NCBI GenBank assembly: GCA_017504435.1
Contig: JAFVRD010000040.1
Span: forward strand, 1 to 64,000
Direction of reading: 5' to 3'
DNA from: Lentisphaeria bacterium
Lineage (GTDB): Bacteria > Verrucomicrobiota > Lentisphaeria > Victivallales > Victivallaceae
DNA: 64,000 nt
The number at the start of each line of letters is the position of its first letter. The stretch's first letter is position 1. The notes beneath the pieces were generated by a model. The model had not been told where the DNA came from. It was given only the letters and a program-made list of their open reading frames with translations, and did not search any database. The translations under genes were made by a program, and so were the position numbers. Shown piece after piece: positions 8,633 to 18,217 of the stretch.

Positions 8633-9433
8633 TCAGAAACTAACCGTTTCTCCGGGTTTTATACAACGGATATCATTGAATTCCCACCCTCCTGCCATAA
8701 ACCAAACAGTCTGGGCAGTCGGGTTATAAAGCATTTTACCACCGGCTCCGGCAACCAACGAACGGATAGCTTTGATATAACGGCAAATTTCAATATTGGT
8801 AGCATACCAGGTATCATCCCGGCCCGCAAGTTTACTGCAGATATTTTCAATAAGATCCCAATTGTTATCACGGTTAAATTCGTATGAATGCCCCCATACA
8901 TAAAATATCTGCAACAACGGCCGCTTTTCATCCAAAAATGCATCAATGTATTTCAATGCATCTCGGTGGTGACTTGTTGCGTCCCACTGCATAAAATCTC
9001 CGGGAATATATCTTGCGGAATGCTGTTCCTTTACAGTTCTGGCATATTCAATCCCGGCAGCTTTCAATATCTTAATAACCTCATCGGAGTACTGTCCGCA
9101 CGGATAAGCAAATCCGGTAACCGGACAACCGGTTGATTTCTCCAATGCAAGGCGATCATTCCACACTTCCCTGATCGCATCAGTGGTGGCGCAACGGTCC
9201 AATCCGGCATGAAACTCTGCATGAGCAGCGATTTCATGTCCGGCATAGACTTCGGCAAACTCTTCTTTTTTCAACTTTTCCGGATAATCCATGCCGGAAT
9301 TTATATTAAAAGTAGCTTTCAGACCGTGACGGTTAAAAATTTCCACCAGCCGTTTATCATGCACAGTGCCGTCATCATAACTGAATGTCACACATTTGGG
9401 TTTCCCTCCCGGGAACAGATACAACGGTGTCAT
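8633..9433 (-). CDS. Polysaccharide deacetylase family protein (NodB-like)
   Basis: 266 residues with no signal peptide. NodB homology motifs are clear: TFSYDDGT (motif 1, metal Asp), GHEIAAHAEFH (motif 2, metal His residues), and FAYPCGQYSDEVIKILKAAGI (motif 3). The family removes N- or O-acetyl groups from polysaccharides; cytoplasmic members also act on small amides. The ribosome-binding site AAGGA is well placed. It lies 11 bp after the LolA-like gene and 30 bp before the LTA-synthase-like gene, so an envelope-glycan role is plausible. The substrate cannot be read from the sequence. Confidence 0.85.
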   Translation of the reverse strand: MTPLYLFPGGKPKCVTFSYDDGTVHDKRLVEIFNRHGLKATFNINSGMDYPEKLKKEEFAEVYAGHEIAAHAEFHAGLDRCATTDAIREVWNDRLALEKSTGCPVTGFAYPCGQYSDEVIKILKAAGIEYARTVKEQHSARYIPGDFMQWDATSHHRDALKYIDAFLDEKRPLLQIFYVWGHSYEFNRDNNWDLIENICSKLAGRDDTWYATNIEICRYIKAIRSLVAGAGGKMLYNPTAQTVWFMAGGWEFNDIRCIKPGETVSF

Positions 9434-9444
9434 TTATATATCCT

Positions 9445-10179
9445 TCATTTTTTACCGATTTTGCGAAAAATCTGTACCGGAGTGTCATTGCGCCATGGTG
9501 CGATATCGGCATTTTGTTCATCAAAATCGATTCTGGTCATCCATCCGGGGCCGGAAAGTTGGATTTTACGAATGTAATAAAGATCATTTTTCATAGTCAA
9601 GGCCCCGGCCTCCAAATCCCGGAACGGTTCTTTTTCACCGTAACGGGTGAATTCAGCCCGGAACGGGAACGCATGTTCACGGGATATCCATACTTTGACG
9701 TATTCTTTATTTTCCTTGTCATCCAGCAAAAACACCCGGCACGGAACTATTCCACGGATGTTTTCTCCCGGCAATTCTCTGATCGGAGTACAGAAGAGAA
9801 AATTTAGCATCAGATCCCCTGCCCTGACTCCAAAGTACCCAAGTTTATCTCCGGTACTGCTGCCGGACATACGGGTAACCGCCGTCACGCCGGAACCCTT
9901 CGCCTGTGTCAATGCGTATGCCTCATCAGAATCAATTATCAACTGTCCAGCCATACGATCCGGATGAATGATCACTCCGAAATAAATCGGCACCGACATC
10001 ACATCCTGTCCACGTCTGTGATGCTGCAAAGTACCATCAAGTTTTGCGTATGTAGCAACCGGATTACTGCGTTGCGCCCGTTTCAAAAACTCATTCATCG
10101 GCAATAGGTCACTGCCGATGACAAGGTACGGAACGGTTATTCCCAACGCAAAAACAGCGGTCAGCAGAAAATTTCTCAC
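9445..10179 (-). CDS. Exported LolA-like (outer-membrane lipoprotein-sorting) protein
   Basis: 244 residues from a GTG start that overlaps the lon stop (GTGA), with GGGAG 9 nt upstream. The N-terminus is a signal peptide (FLLTAVFALGITVPYLVIG). The mature part reads like proteins annotated as outer membrane lipoprotein-sorting: paired antiparallel strands with VRAGDLMLNFLFCTPIR, CRVFLLDDKENKEYVKVWISREHAFPFRAEF and the DLYYIRKIQLS strand. Such proteins are predicted to carry lipoproteins or lipids across the periplasm; the assignment is by overall pattern, since LolA has no catalytic residues. Tight coupling to lon suggests one transcript. Confidence 0.65.
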   Translation of the reverse strand: MRNFLLTAVFALGITVPYLVIGSDLLPMNEFLKRAQRSNPVATYAKLDGTLQHHRRGQDVMSVPIYFGVIIHPDRMAGQLIIDSDEAYALTQAKGSGVTAVTRMSGSSTGDKLGYFGVRAGDLMLNFLFCTPIRELPGENIRGIVPCRVFLLDDKENKEYVKVWISREHAFPFRAEFTRYGEKEPFRDLEAGALTMKNDLYYIRKIQLSGPGWMTRIDFDEQNADIAPWRNDTPVQIFRKIGKK

Positions 10180-12605
10180 TTGCCATTACTCCCAAACGCG
10201 ATTTTACGCGCTTCATGAAAGTTTTTTACATAATTGACAACCAACTCATTACGGATATTTTCCGGCAATTCTTCCACATCCTTCCGGTTTTCTTCCGGGA
10301 TGATGATATTTTTTACTCCGGCACGTAAAGCTCCCACAAGTTTTTCCCTAACTCCACCGATCGCCGTTACTTTACCCTGCAATGTGATCTCTCCTGTCAT
10401 CGCCAAACGCGGTATCAACGCCTTGCCGGTAAGCAAAGAGCACAATGCCAGAGAAATGGTTATCCCCGCAGATGGTCCATCTTTCGGGGTAGCTCCATCC
10501 GGCACATGGATATGAAAATCGTGAGTATTGAAAAATTCCGGAGCAACATTCCATTCATCAGCATGAGCGCGAACGAATGAAAATGCCGTTTCCGCAGATT
10601 CCTGCATAACTTTTCCCAAGCTTCCGGTTAATTTCAAATTACCTTTACCGCCGGGGATCGCTACACTTTCTACCGGCAGAATAACCCCGCCCACGCCTGT
10701 CCATGCCATGCCGGTCGCACATCCTGGAGTCGGGACATCGCTCTTATCCCGCAAAAATTTCCGTGCTCCGAGAAGTTGATTGACCATTTTGCCGTCAACC
10801 GAAACTTTGTCATCGGCACTCAATTCGCCACTGACAAACTTGCGGGTTATTTTACGACACACCTGACCGAAAGTGCGTTCCAATGTCCGCACACCGGCTT
10901 CCATCGTATAGTGGTCAATTATCTCATTGACCGCAGATATTCTGAATTTCACCTGTTGGGGATCCAGCCCGCACTCTGCAAGCTGTCTTTTTATCAGATA
11001 ACGCTTGGCGATCTCCTGTTTTTCCAATGCGGTATAACCGGACAGACGGATGATTTCCATGCGGTCACGCAAAGGTCCGGGAATCTCTTCGAGAACATTG
11101 GCTGTCGCAATAAAAAACACTTTAGAAAGATCCAGTGGTAATTCAATATAATTATCATTGAATGCGAAATTCTGTTCCGGGTCCAACACCTCCAGCAATG
11201 CTGAAGACGGATCACCTCTGAAATCATGGGCAAGTTTATCGACCTCATCCAGCATAAATACCGGATTCGCGGTACCGCAGCGTTTCAAATTCTGCACGAT
11301 CCGCCCCGGCATGGCACCGACATAAGTGCGCCGGTGTCCACGGATCTCGGCTTCGTCACGTACGCCACCGAGAGAAACCCGGATAAATTCCCGGTTCATC
11401 GCTTTGGCAATTGAACGTCCTATCGAAGTTTTCCCCACCCCCGGCGGCCCGACAAGACAAAGGATCGGAGCCCGGCAGATACCTTCACTCTGCCGCTGTT
11501 GCATAACTGCCAGAAATTCCAATATCCGCACTTTGACATCTTCCAGACCGTAATGGTCAGCTTCAAGAATTTTTTCAGCTTCGGAGCAATCAAGATGATC
11601 TTCACTGAATTTACGCCACGGTACATTGAGCAGCCAGGAAATGTAATTGTAACTGATGTGATATTCCGGCGCATTTTGCGGGATCAATTCCAATCGTTCA
11701 AGTTCTTTTTTGACAACCTCGGCAACATTATCCGGCAAATCGGCTTTTTCCAGTTTTCCGGATAATTCAGTTACATCGGCATTACTGCTTATTTCCCCCA
11801 ACTCTCTCCGGATGGCTTTAAGCTGTTCGCGCAGAAAAAACTCCCGTTGAGAAGCACCCATTGACTCCTGAACATCGGCCTGTATTTGCATACCAAGACG
11901 TCCGGACTCCAACTCCCGGTTGAGCAATACCGCCAGCATATCCAAACGGAGTTCAACATTGGGAGCAGCCAGAATCATGAGTTTTTCCGCATAGGAAAAA
12001 TTCATGGCATCAGCAAGTGAATCGGCACAACGGGACGGCGACACGGCATTGATCACTGACATTTGCAATTCTTCCGGTAATCCCGGTTGAAATGCCAGCA
12101 ATTCCTGAAACATCCGGGCAACGGCTTTTTGTCTGCCCAGATTATCCGGACTCATGTTATCGTGTTCTGATTCCGGCATGATCCGATAGCGGATCAATGC
12201 TGCTTTGCTGTCATCTTTGAGAATACTTAAAGCGATAATGCGCTTCAAACCGCGCACAACAATCCGGCGCGAATTATCCGGCAGCCGGATCTCTTTGACC
12301 ACTCTGGCGAGTGTTCCGGTCGCTGACCGTTTGACACCATTATCATTAAAGTTTGGCAAAGCTCCGGTCAATCCCAGAGTTTCCAACTCCTGCTCCCGGG
12401 GGATTTCATTAAAGACCGCGATCATTCGGCCTTCCCGCATCGCACAATCAAGAGAGGCCAGATTTCTCCTGCCATCAACATGAATACTGGTCAATGCGAA
12501 CGGAAATACGACCGGCTCACGCAACCTGAGCAAATGAACCGGTTTTTCAGCTGCTACGCCAAGACCGTCTATCATAATTGCGCCGTTAGTTTTATCTGAA
12601 TCCAT
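10176..12605 (-). CDS. lon: ATP-dependent protease La (Lon)
   Basis: About 809 residues in the classical LonA order. An N-terminal substrate-binding LAN domain begins near PVVFPFALTSIHV. The AAA+ module has Walker A GPPGVGKTS (about residue 385) and Walker B VFMLDEVDK. The C-terminal protease domain has the catalytic Ser in DGPSAG (about 711) and Lys in REKLVG (about 753), the usual spacing. I prefer the ATG at 12605 because GGAG sits 6 nt before it; an in-frame ATG at 12611 abuts that site. Lon degrades misfolded and regulatory proteins. It follows a PfkB kinase by 12 bp and overlaps the LolA-like gene by 4 bp. Confidence 0.95.
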   Translation of the reverse strand: MDSDKTNGAIMIDGLGVAAEKPVHLLRLREPVVFPFALTSIHVDGRRNLASLDCAMREGRMIAVFNEIPREQELETLGLTGALPNFNDNGVKRSATGTLARVVKEIRLPDNSRRIVVRGLKRIIALSILKDDSKAALIRYRIMPESEHDNMSPDNLGRQKAVARMFQELLAFQPGLPEELQMSVINAVSPSRCADSLADAMNFSYAEKLMILAAPNVELRLDMLAVLLNRELESGRLGMQIQADVQESMGASQREFFLREQLKAIRRELGEISSNADVTELSGKLEKADLPDNVAEVVKKELERLELIPQNAPEYHISYNYISWLLNVPWRKFSEDHLDCSEAEKILEADHYGLEDVKVRILEFLAVMQQRQSEGICRAPILCLVGPPGVGKTSIGRSIAKAMNREFIRVSLGGVRDEAEIRGHRRTYVGAMPGRIVQNLKRCGTANPVFMLDEVDKLAHDFRGDPSSALLEVLDPEQNFAFNDNYIELPLDLSKVFFIATANVLEEIPGPLRDRMEIIRLSGYTALEKQEIAKRYLIKRQLAECGLDPQQVKFRISAVNEIIDHYTMEAGVRTLERTFGQVCRKITRKFVSGELSADDKVSVDGKMVNQLLGARKFLRDKSDVPTPGCATGMAWTGVGGVILPVESVAIPGGKGNLKLTGSLGKVMQESAETAFSFVRAHADEWNVAPEFFNTHDFHIHVPDGATPKDGPSAGITISLALCSLLTGKALIPRLAMTGEITLQGKVTAIGGVREKLVGALRAGVKNIIIPEENRKDVEELPENIRNELVVNYVKNFHEARKIAFGSNGK

Positions 12606-12617
12606 CAGCATCTCCGA

Positions 12618-13655
12618 TCATTGGCAATCCGCCGGGGTCATTCCCTGAGGAAGCGCAGAAAATCTGGCATTTTTCATAAAATCAAGCATGGTCTGCAAAT
12701 CTACAGCACCACCGCTGGCAGTTGCGGATTTCAAATTGAAACTGCTGAATACACCACCGAGCTTGAGTGCATCCTGCAAATCCCAATTTTCATGCAGCGC
12801 ATACATGACTCCGGCACAAAACGCATCCCCGGCTCCGTTAGTACCGACAATATCTTTTTTATCGGCATAAACACTGGGAACATAAATATACCTGCCTTCG
12901 GGAGTTCCGGCACACGCGCCTTCAGGGAAATGGATGACCACGGTCTTGCGTACACCTCTGGCAAAAAGAAACTTTACCGCTTCCGGCAGTTTTTTCCACA
13001 GAATATTTCCATCGGCATCACGCAAAGTTTCATTCCAGCAGCTTGCGGTTTCCACTTCATTAACGATCAGATGATCAATATACGGCAATGCCGGAAGCAC
13101 TTTGGCACGGAATTTCTCCGGAGCTTCCGAAACGAAATCCACCACGGTTTCATAACCTTTTTTACTCAAATGATCAAGCAGACGTACCGCCTGAGTGCCA
13201 TACTGCGGATCTTCACTGTCCAATGTATCAAGCAAAAGCAGATAAGCCAGATAAAAATATTTGGCAGGAACATTTATATCGCACAAGTCCTCAAAACTCA
13301 ATTGGGCATTGGCTCCGCGACAATGGAAAAACGTTCTTTTGCCTTCACCTGACATAACATCGGTAAAACTGGTCGGAGCCTGAGCGGTACGGCACATATA
13401 AGCCGTATCAATATTGCGTTTTTCAATTTCAGCAAGGATATAATCTCCGACCGCATCATCTCCGAGTTTTCCGGCAGCATAAAGCGGCAGAGCTGCATCT
13501 GCGGCACGCAAATCAAACAATACATTGGCAGGCCCGCCACCGGTGGAAACTTCCTCTTTGAGAATATTGCAGAGATTTCCTTCTCCCGGCCAGCGATCAA
13601 TGGTTTTTACTTTATCCTGAACCCAGTTCCCGGCACCAACAATACCTTTTTTCAT
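12618..13655 (-). CDS. PfkB-family carbohydrate kinase
   Basis: 345 residues. PfkB signatures are VSTGGGPANVLFDLRA near the N-terminus and the anion-hole/catalytic loop VGTNGAGDAFCAGVMYAL near the C-terminus, whose Asp is the base. It phosphorylates a sugar or nucleoside; the exact substrate is not decided by these motifs. AAGGA lies 9 nt before the ATG at 13655, preferred over the in-frame ATG at 13664. It directly follows the aldolase/SDR fusion, so the pair may act in one sugar-degradation route, for example phosphorylating a keto-deoxysugar that the aldolase splits. Confidence 0.85.
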   Translation of the reverse strand: MKKGIVGAGNWVQDKVKTIDRWPGEGNLCNILKEEVSTGGGPANVLFDLRAADAALPLYAAGKLGDDAVGDYILAEIEKRNIDTAYMCRTAQAPTSFTDVMSGEGKRTFFHCRGANAQLSFEDLCDINVPAKYFYLAYLLLLDTLDSEDPQYGTQAVRLLDHLSKKGYETVVDFVSEAPEKFRAKVLPALPYIDHLIVNEVETASCWNETLRDADGNILWKKLPEAVKFLFARGVRKTVVIHFPEGACAGTPEGRYIYVPSVYADKKDIVGTNGAGDAFCAGVMYALHENWDLQDALKLGGVFSSFNLKSATASGGAVDLQTMLDFMKNARFSALPQGMTPADCQ

Positions 13656-13681
13656 AACTGACATTCCTTATTCCAATATAA

Positions 13682-15580
13682 TTAATTCAACATGATCTGT
13701 CCACCGGTAACCGCGATGGCCTGTCCGGTCTCATACTGCTGTTCCACAGCATAAACGATTGCTTTAGCGACGTCAGCGGGGAAACATCCGCGATTCATCG
13801 GCACCAGACTTTCATAGTGTTTGCGGACATCGGCAACACTCTTTGCTCCGGGAACTTTGCCGGCAGCAAGATACTGAACAAAGAGACCTTTTTCCGGATC
13901 GCTCCACAACGGACCATCCAAAAAGTTTCCGGGACAAACCGCGTTGACTTTGATATGATCAGCGACCAATTCCAATGCAAAGCTCTGCACCAATCCCAAA
14001 CCGCCGAATTTACTTCCGGCATAAGCACCGTTATTTTTTGAACCGGCAAGACCGCTTTTGGAGTTGACCTGAATAATATCACTCCACAAACCGGTAGCTT
14101 TGTTCTGTTCAGACATTACTCTGGCAAAATATTTGGTGCAGATGAAAAATCCATTATAATTAACATTGGTGACAAATTCCCAATCTTTCAAAGCAAAAGT
14201 TTTCACCGAGCCGGCGCGGGCAACCCCGGCATTGGAAATAAGAATATCCACACCGCCATACTCTTTGACAATATCACTTACCAATTTTTCTACCGATGCT
14301 TCATCTGCCACATTAACAGCAAAACCACGGCATCCGGCTCCCAGCACGGCGGCAGCTTTAGCGGCACCTTCAGCATTCATATCAGCCACAACGATATCAG
14401 CACCCTGCGCCGCAAGTGATTCAGCAATACCGTAACCGAATCCCTGAGCACCGCCAGTCACTACTGCGACCATACCGGTCAGAGTAGAATTACCGCCGGA
14501 AGCGACTTTGGCACGGTAAGATTCGACTTCCCAATTTTCAATAAATTCGCGTTGGGCATCGGTCAGATAATGAACTCCGCCAAATGCCGCAGCTATCTTT
14601 TCAATCCTGGAGCCATTAAGAGCCAGTGCTTCAACAGTTGTCACAGCCGCTTTATTTTTTCCGGCACAGAAAACCGCTTTGCCTGGTACTTCCACCATGC
14701 GGGGAGCATAGCCACGTTCCGTCCGGAATGCATCGATTTCTGCAGCTGCAGGATTTTCTGATATCACACCGAATGCTTTGGCGTAGACCAGATGATCCGG
14801 GGTCAGCGGTCCGCGGGGAATCGCAAATACACCGGAAGTTCCGACTGTGACAGCTTTGCCGCAACCGGCTTCCGGACGCAGCAAACCGCGCAGTGCGGGG
14901 GCAAACTGCATCACACACTCCATATCTGCTTCAGTTGGAATGACCGGATCTGTATCCACGCCTTTGGCAGTACAGTATTTTTGCAGCACCGTCATCATAC
15001 CGGCATAGATAGCATCGATTTCTTCCGCACTGTCAGCTCCGACAAACACACCGTGATTCTGCAGAAAAATGACTTTGGGATCACAGCCTTTGACCGCACG
15101 ATATTTCTGGCATTCGTCATAAACGACTTTGGCAAGAATAAAGCCGGGGTCGCAGTAATCCACCCACAGTGCATCCGGAAACAACTCTGCACAGATTTTG
15201 GCACCATCATTGCCGCAGGTCATACCGTTGACCAGCGCCGGGTGAGTATGGACTACAAATTTGAACGGCAGAATTTCGTGCAAAGGTGCCTCTACGGACG
15301 GACGCATCCCCTCGCCTACGATCGCAAATGCCATCAAACTTTTAACTTTGGCTTCACGCTCTTCTTTGGTGGCAAATTCGCCGAGTTCAAAGCAGCTGTG
15401 AACAATGGCCCGATCCATTTTGACAAAATCTTTTTCGGTGATTTTTGCCAAAGAAACACCACTGGGTTTTACATAAAGATATTTATCATCTTTGACAGAA
15501 GTATTACCGCCGCCGGCAAGAATAAATTCCGGATCCGCACCGTAACGGTTCGACAACTCTTTTATAACGGACAATGACAT
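13682..15580 (-). CDS. Bifunctional class II aldolase / short-chain dehydrogenase (RhaEW-like)
   Basis: About 632 residues in two parts. The first 340 form a class II aldolase/adducin domain with metal ligands in VVHTHPALVNG (about residue 109) and LQNHGVF (about 176). The second is an SDR dehydrogenase with VTGGAQGFGYGIAESLA (about 370) and catalytic YAGSK (about 516). Such fusions cleave rhamnulose 1-phosphate or a related sugar phosphate and oxidise or reduce the lactaldehyde formed; the specificity here is inferred. The GGAGG ribosome-binding site 7 nt before the ATG at 15580 lies within the first codons of a longer frame from 15592, so 15580 is preferred. A good promoter lies 40 bp upstream. 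Confidence 0.88.
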   Translation of the reverse strand: MSLSVIKELSNRYGADPEFILAGGGNTSVKDDKYLYVKPSGVSLAKITEKDFVKMDRAIVHSCFELGEFATKEEREAKVKSLMAFAIVGEGMRPSVEAPLHEILPFKFVVHTHPALVNGMTCGNDGAKICAELFPDALWVDYCDPGFILAKVVYDECQKYRAVKGCDPKVIFLQNHGVFVGADSAEEIDAIYAGMMTVLQKYCTAKGVDTDPVIPTEADMECVMQFAPALRGLLRPEAGCGKAVTVGTSGVFAIPRGPLTPDHLVYAKAFGVISENPAAAEIDAFRTERGYAPRMVEVPGKAVFCAGKNKAAVTTVEALALNGSRIEKIAAAFGGVHYLTDAQREFIENWEVESYRAKVASGGNSTLTGMVAVVTGGAQGFGYGIAESLAAQGADIVVADMNAEGAAKAAAVLGAGCRGFAVNVADEASVEKLVSDIVKEYGGVDILISNAGVARAGSVKTFALKDWEFVTNVNYNGFFICTKYFARVMSEQNKATGLWSDIIQVNSKSGLAGSKNNGAYAGSKFGGLGLVQSFALELVADHIKVNAVCPGNFLDGPLWSDPEKGLFVQYLAAGKVPGAKSVADVRKHYESLVPMNRGCFPADVAKAIVYAVEQQYETGQAIAVTGGQIMLN

Positions 15581-15619
15581 TTTTTCCTCCAAATTTTATG
15601 TTTTGTATAAAATTATGTT

Positions 15620-15648
15620 ATTGTATTAATTTATCACGATTGTATCAA
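15620..15648 (-). promoter_or_regulatory. Sigma70-type promoter for the aldolase/SDR operon
   Basis: On the minus strand TTGATA, 17-bp spacer, TACAAT. It sits just inside the gap after the WecA-like gene and predicts a short 5' leader of about 33 nt carrying the GGAGG site. It implies that the aldolase-to-LTA-synthase run can be expressed separately from the purine/TPR/TrmH/WecA run upstream. Confidence 0.55.
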
Positions 15649-15651
15649 CTT

Positions 15652-16758
15652 TCAATCCCGTGCATCATCTTTTTCACTCAAATGCAGCTGAATTACCGTA
15701 ATGATGACTAACAACAAAAACATCTGCATCAGAATCACTGTCGCGGTTTTGAAATCGCCCCAATATATTGGCAATGCACCTAATCCGATGGTAAATGCCA
15801 GTAAATGCACCAGAATCACTGCATTTTTGCGGCTCAATCCCATCCTGACAAAACGGTGGGAAATATGATTGTGATCCCCGATCCAGAACGGCTTACGGTT
15901 TAAAGTGCGAATTGCCACAACCATAGCGGTGTCAAACAGCGGCAATGCCAATATAAAAGCCGGAATTATCACCGGGAAACGGGTCAAAGAAGCCCCTTGA
16001 TCAAAAAATGTTACTGCGACAGCAGTCACTGCGGCAAGATACCCCAGTAAATGACTTCCGGAATCTCCCATAAAAATCGTTGCCGGATTGGCATTAAAAA
16101 ACCAGAATCCACAACAAACACCGCAATTCAAAGCGGCAAAAACCGCCATAAAATATTCCCCGTTCATCCCGGCAATGACCGTGAAAAACATCATCGCGAT
16201 TGCAATCGTACCGGTCGCCAAACCATCCATGTTGTCAAAAAAATTGATGGAATTCATCATCAGTACGATCCAGAACACAGACAAAGCAGAAGATATCCAC
16301 GGCACTGTGATAAAGAAATTTATTTTGATATCGCCGCCGAACACTGCCAGCAATGCGATCAGAAATTGTCCGGCAAATTTAGTTCCGGCGCTCAATGCCC
16401 ATTTGTCATCTGCCAATCCAAGCAGCACTGCCAGCAATGCCCCCAGAAAAACAAAACCCATTTGCGGTAAATTATTCAGCAATCCAGCCTGATGTTTTTG
16501 AAAAATTTCTTCCAAAAACTCCGGGCATGCGCCTGTAAAAAACAAAATGCTTCCCAAAATGGCGCAAACAGCCCAACTGCAAAACATAGCGGCTCCGCCA
16601 AGCAATGCGGTGGCTTTGGCATGTCCTTTGTGATTTGCTGCCGGACGATCCAGAAAATCGGTTTTCCAGGCAATTTTTCTAAAAAAAACAGTTGCCATTG
16701 CAGAGCAAAGCAACGCCCCGGAAAAAGTTAATATGTAGACAAGTATCCAGTTTTTCAC
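15652..16758 (-). CDS. MraY/WecA-type undecaprenyl-phosphate sugar-1-phosphate transferase
   Basis: 368 residues and about ten transmembrane helices. It belongs to the glycosyltransferase 4 family, which loads a sugar 1-phosphate, usually GlcNAc-1-P, onto undecaprenyl phosphate at the inner membrane. Visible motifs are LLGLADDKWAL (DD pair), MNSINFFDNMDGLATG, IFMGDSGSHLLGY and the His-rich loop GDHNHISHRF. The last loop is typical of WecA/TagO rather than MraY, so O-antigen, enterobacterial-type or secondary wall polymer synthesis is more likely than peptidoglycan. It starts 3 bp after the TrmH-like gene stop. Confidence 0.88.
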   Translation of the reverse strand: MKNWILVYILTFSGALLCSAMATVFFRKIAWKTDFLDRPAANHKGHAKATALLGGAAMFCSWAVCAILGSILFFTGACPEFLEEIFQKHQAGLLNNLPQMGFVFLGALLAVLLGLADDKWALSAGTKFAGQFLIALLAVFGGDIKINFFITVPWISSALSVFWIVLMMNSINFFDNMDGLATGTIAIAMMFFTVIAGMNGEYFMAVFAALNCGVCCGFWFFNANPATIFMGDSGSHLLGYLAAVTAVAVTFFDQGASLTRFPVIIPAFILALPLFDTAMVVAIRTLNRKPFWIGDHNHISHRFVRMGLSRKNAVILVHLLAFTIGLGALPIYWGDFKTATVILMQMFLLLVIITVIQLHLSEKDDARD

Positions 16759-16761
16759 TTG

Positions 16762-17526
16762 TTAAAAATCCTGTTCCATCTTTCTGCGTACAGATTCAAA
16801 AATCAATACGGTTGCCGCTTGAGCGGCATTGATCGATTCATAACCTCCGGGCATCGGAATGATCACACTTTCTGCATCTGGAGCAAATCCCATAACACCA
16901 TTGGGTTCACCTCCGATAACAATTACCGAATGTTCAAACAGCCCGGCTTGCCGGAAACAGCTTTCGCCTTTGTGCGGATCAGCAATAAAAACTTTTCCAA
17001 AACCGGCTTTCCGGGCACACTTTGTCAACTCTTCAAGCGTTTCAAAGCGGCGTAAATTCAACCCGAATTGTGCGCCCATTCCGGAGCGGACTGCCTTATC
17101 CCCCCACGGGTCAATAGAACCTTTGGTATACCACAATTCTTTCTGTCCGGCAGCACGCAACGTTCTGGCTATCGTACCGAAATTGCCCGGATCGCCCAAT
17201 TGATCCAATGCCAGAATAAAATCACCGCTGATCTCTTGAGAGTCACAATCCGGGATATCGGCAACCGCAATCACTCCCTGCCCGGAAACCGTGCCGGACA
17301 ACTCATCAAATTCACGTTCAGAGACAATACGTAATTCAGGCAAATCCACTCCGGCAGCATCCCTGCCGCGTTCAGTTGCAACAACAAAGCGGATTTTGTC
17401 CGGAAAAAATTGCAGCAATTCCCGCACTGCCCTTATTCCTTCACAACGGCAGCACCCGGAACGGCGTCTGCCGCCCCGGGTGGTCAATGCAATCAGCAAT
17501 GTCTTTTCTTTCCGGGAAAGTTCCAT
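16762..17526 (-). CDS. TrmH/SpoU-family RNA methyltransferase
   Basis: 254 residues. The C-terminal SPOUT domain shows ALDQLGDPGNFGTIARTLRAAG (motif 1), VIVIGGEPNGV (motif 2) and IPMPGGYESINAAQAATVLIFE (motif 3), which form the trefoil knot that binds S-adenosylmethionine. Family members 2'-O-methylate ribose in rRNA or tRNA. Motif 3 reads ESINAAQA where LNVAVA-like sequence is usual, a mild variant. The N-terminus looks like the substrate-binding domain of the RlmB/TrmH type. The exact target nucleotide cannot be told. Confidence 0.88.
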   Translation of the reverse strand: MELSRKEKTLLIALTTRGGRRRSGCCRCEGIRAVRELLQFFPDKIRFVVATERGRDAAGVDLPELRIVSEREFDELSGTVSGQGVIAVADIPDCDSQEISGDFILALDQLGDPGNFGTIARTLRAAGQKELWYTKGSIDPWGDKAVRSGMGAQFGLNLRRFETLEELTKCARKAGFGKVFIADPHKGESCFRQAGLFEHSVIVIGGEPNGVMGFAPDAESVIIPMPGGYESINAAQAATVLIFESVRRKMEQDF

Positions 17527-17532
17527 CGCAGC

Positions 17533-18186
17533 TTATTTTCCTTTTTTGGCAGCGGGAACAGCAAAGTCACCGTTTTTGATCGCAATCAATGTATTGCGGC
17601 TCAATCCGATCCACGGGGAAGAACCGGTCATGGCGGCAACATTCTGCAATATCTTTTCAGCTTCGGAAATTTTTCCGGATTTCAGCATCATGCGTCCGGC
17701 ATTATATCCGGCTTCACTGCGAACTTGCACTGAGGCACTATTGTCGGCTTCGATCGCGGCAAATTCTTTTGCTGCAGCATCAAAATCATTGAGCTGTTCC
17801 AAACATGAGGCAGCGGCAAGCCGGGCTGAATCGCGCAAAAACACCGCCGCATCGGCAATGTCAGAAATCTTGACGAATTGTTCCCGGGCTTCTTTCCATT
17901 TTTTCATGGTCAGCAATTCATTGCCGATACGCATTCTGGTAATGGCAACATCAGCATGATCCGGAGATTCGGCAATGATCGACTCTACGTTTTCAATATC
18001 AGCAGCCAGTAAACGCGCTTTTGCAGCGGAGTTTTTCTGCTTACAAATCATAACACCGGCAATGACGACCGCAGCGGCGACCACCAAAACGACTGCACCG
18101 CAAATGCATTTTTTGAAATTCGCATTGAACCAGGCTTCATAAGTTTGATTCTGATTTTCAGCATTCACATCTTTCTTGTTTGTCAT
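17533..18186 (-). CDS. Membrane-anchored tetratricopeptide-repeat protein (YfgM-like)
   Basis: 217 residues: a short cytoplasmic start, one transmembrane helix (about residues 29-49, CGAVVLVVAAAVVIAGVMIC), then helical TPR-like repeats rich in alanine, such as ADVAITRMRIGNELLTM and AGYNAGRMMLKSGKISEAEK. The layout resembles YfgM/BamD-like periplasmic TPR proteins that bind partner proteins. The start follows AGGAG. It lies between the AICAR transformylase and TrmH genes with gaps of 31 and 6 bp. The function is not decided by sequence. Confidence 0.75.
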   Translation of the reverse strand: MTNKKDVNAENQNQTYEAWFNANFKKCICGAVVLVVAAAVVIAGVMICKQKNSAAKARLLAADIENVESIIAESPDHADVAITRMRIGNELLTMKKWKEAREQFVKISDIADAAVFLRDSARLAAASCLEQLNDFDAAAKEFAAIEADNSASVQVRSEAGYNAGRMMLKSGKISEAEKILQNVAAMTGSSPWIGLSRNTLIAIKNGDFAVPAAKKGK

Positions 18187-18217
18187 AATAAAAATTCTCC
18201 TGAAAAAGCGTTAAAAA

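Noticed and set aside
14792-15577. 261-codon frame antisense to the aldolase domain
   Set aside because: The minus-strand frame carries all aldolase motifs; the plus-strand frame is a compositional shadow.
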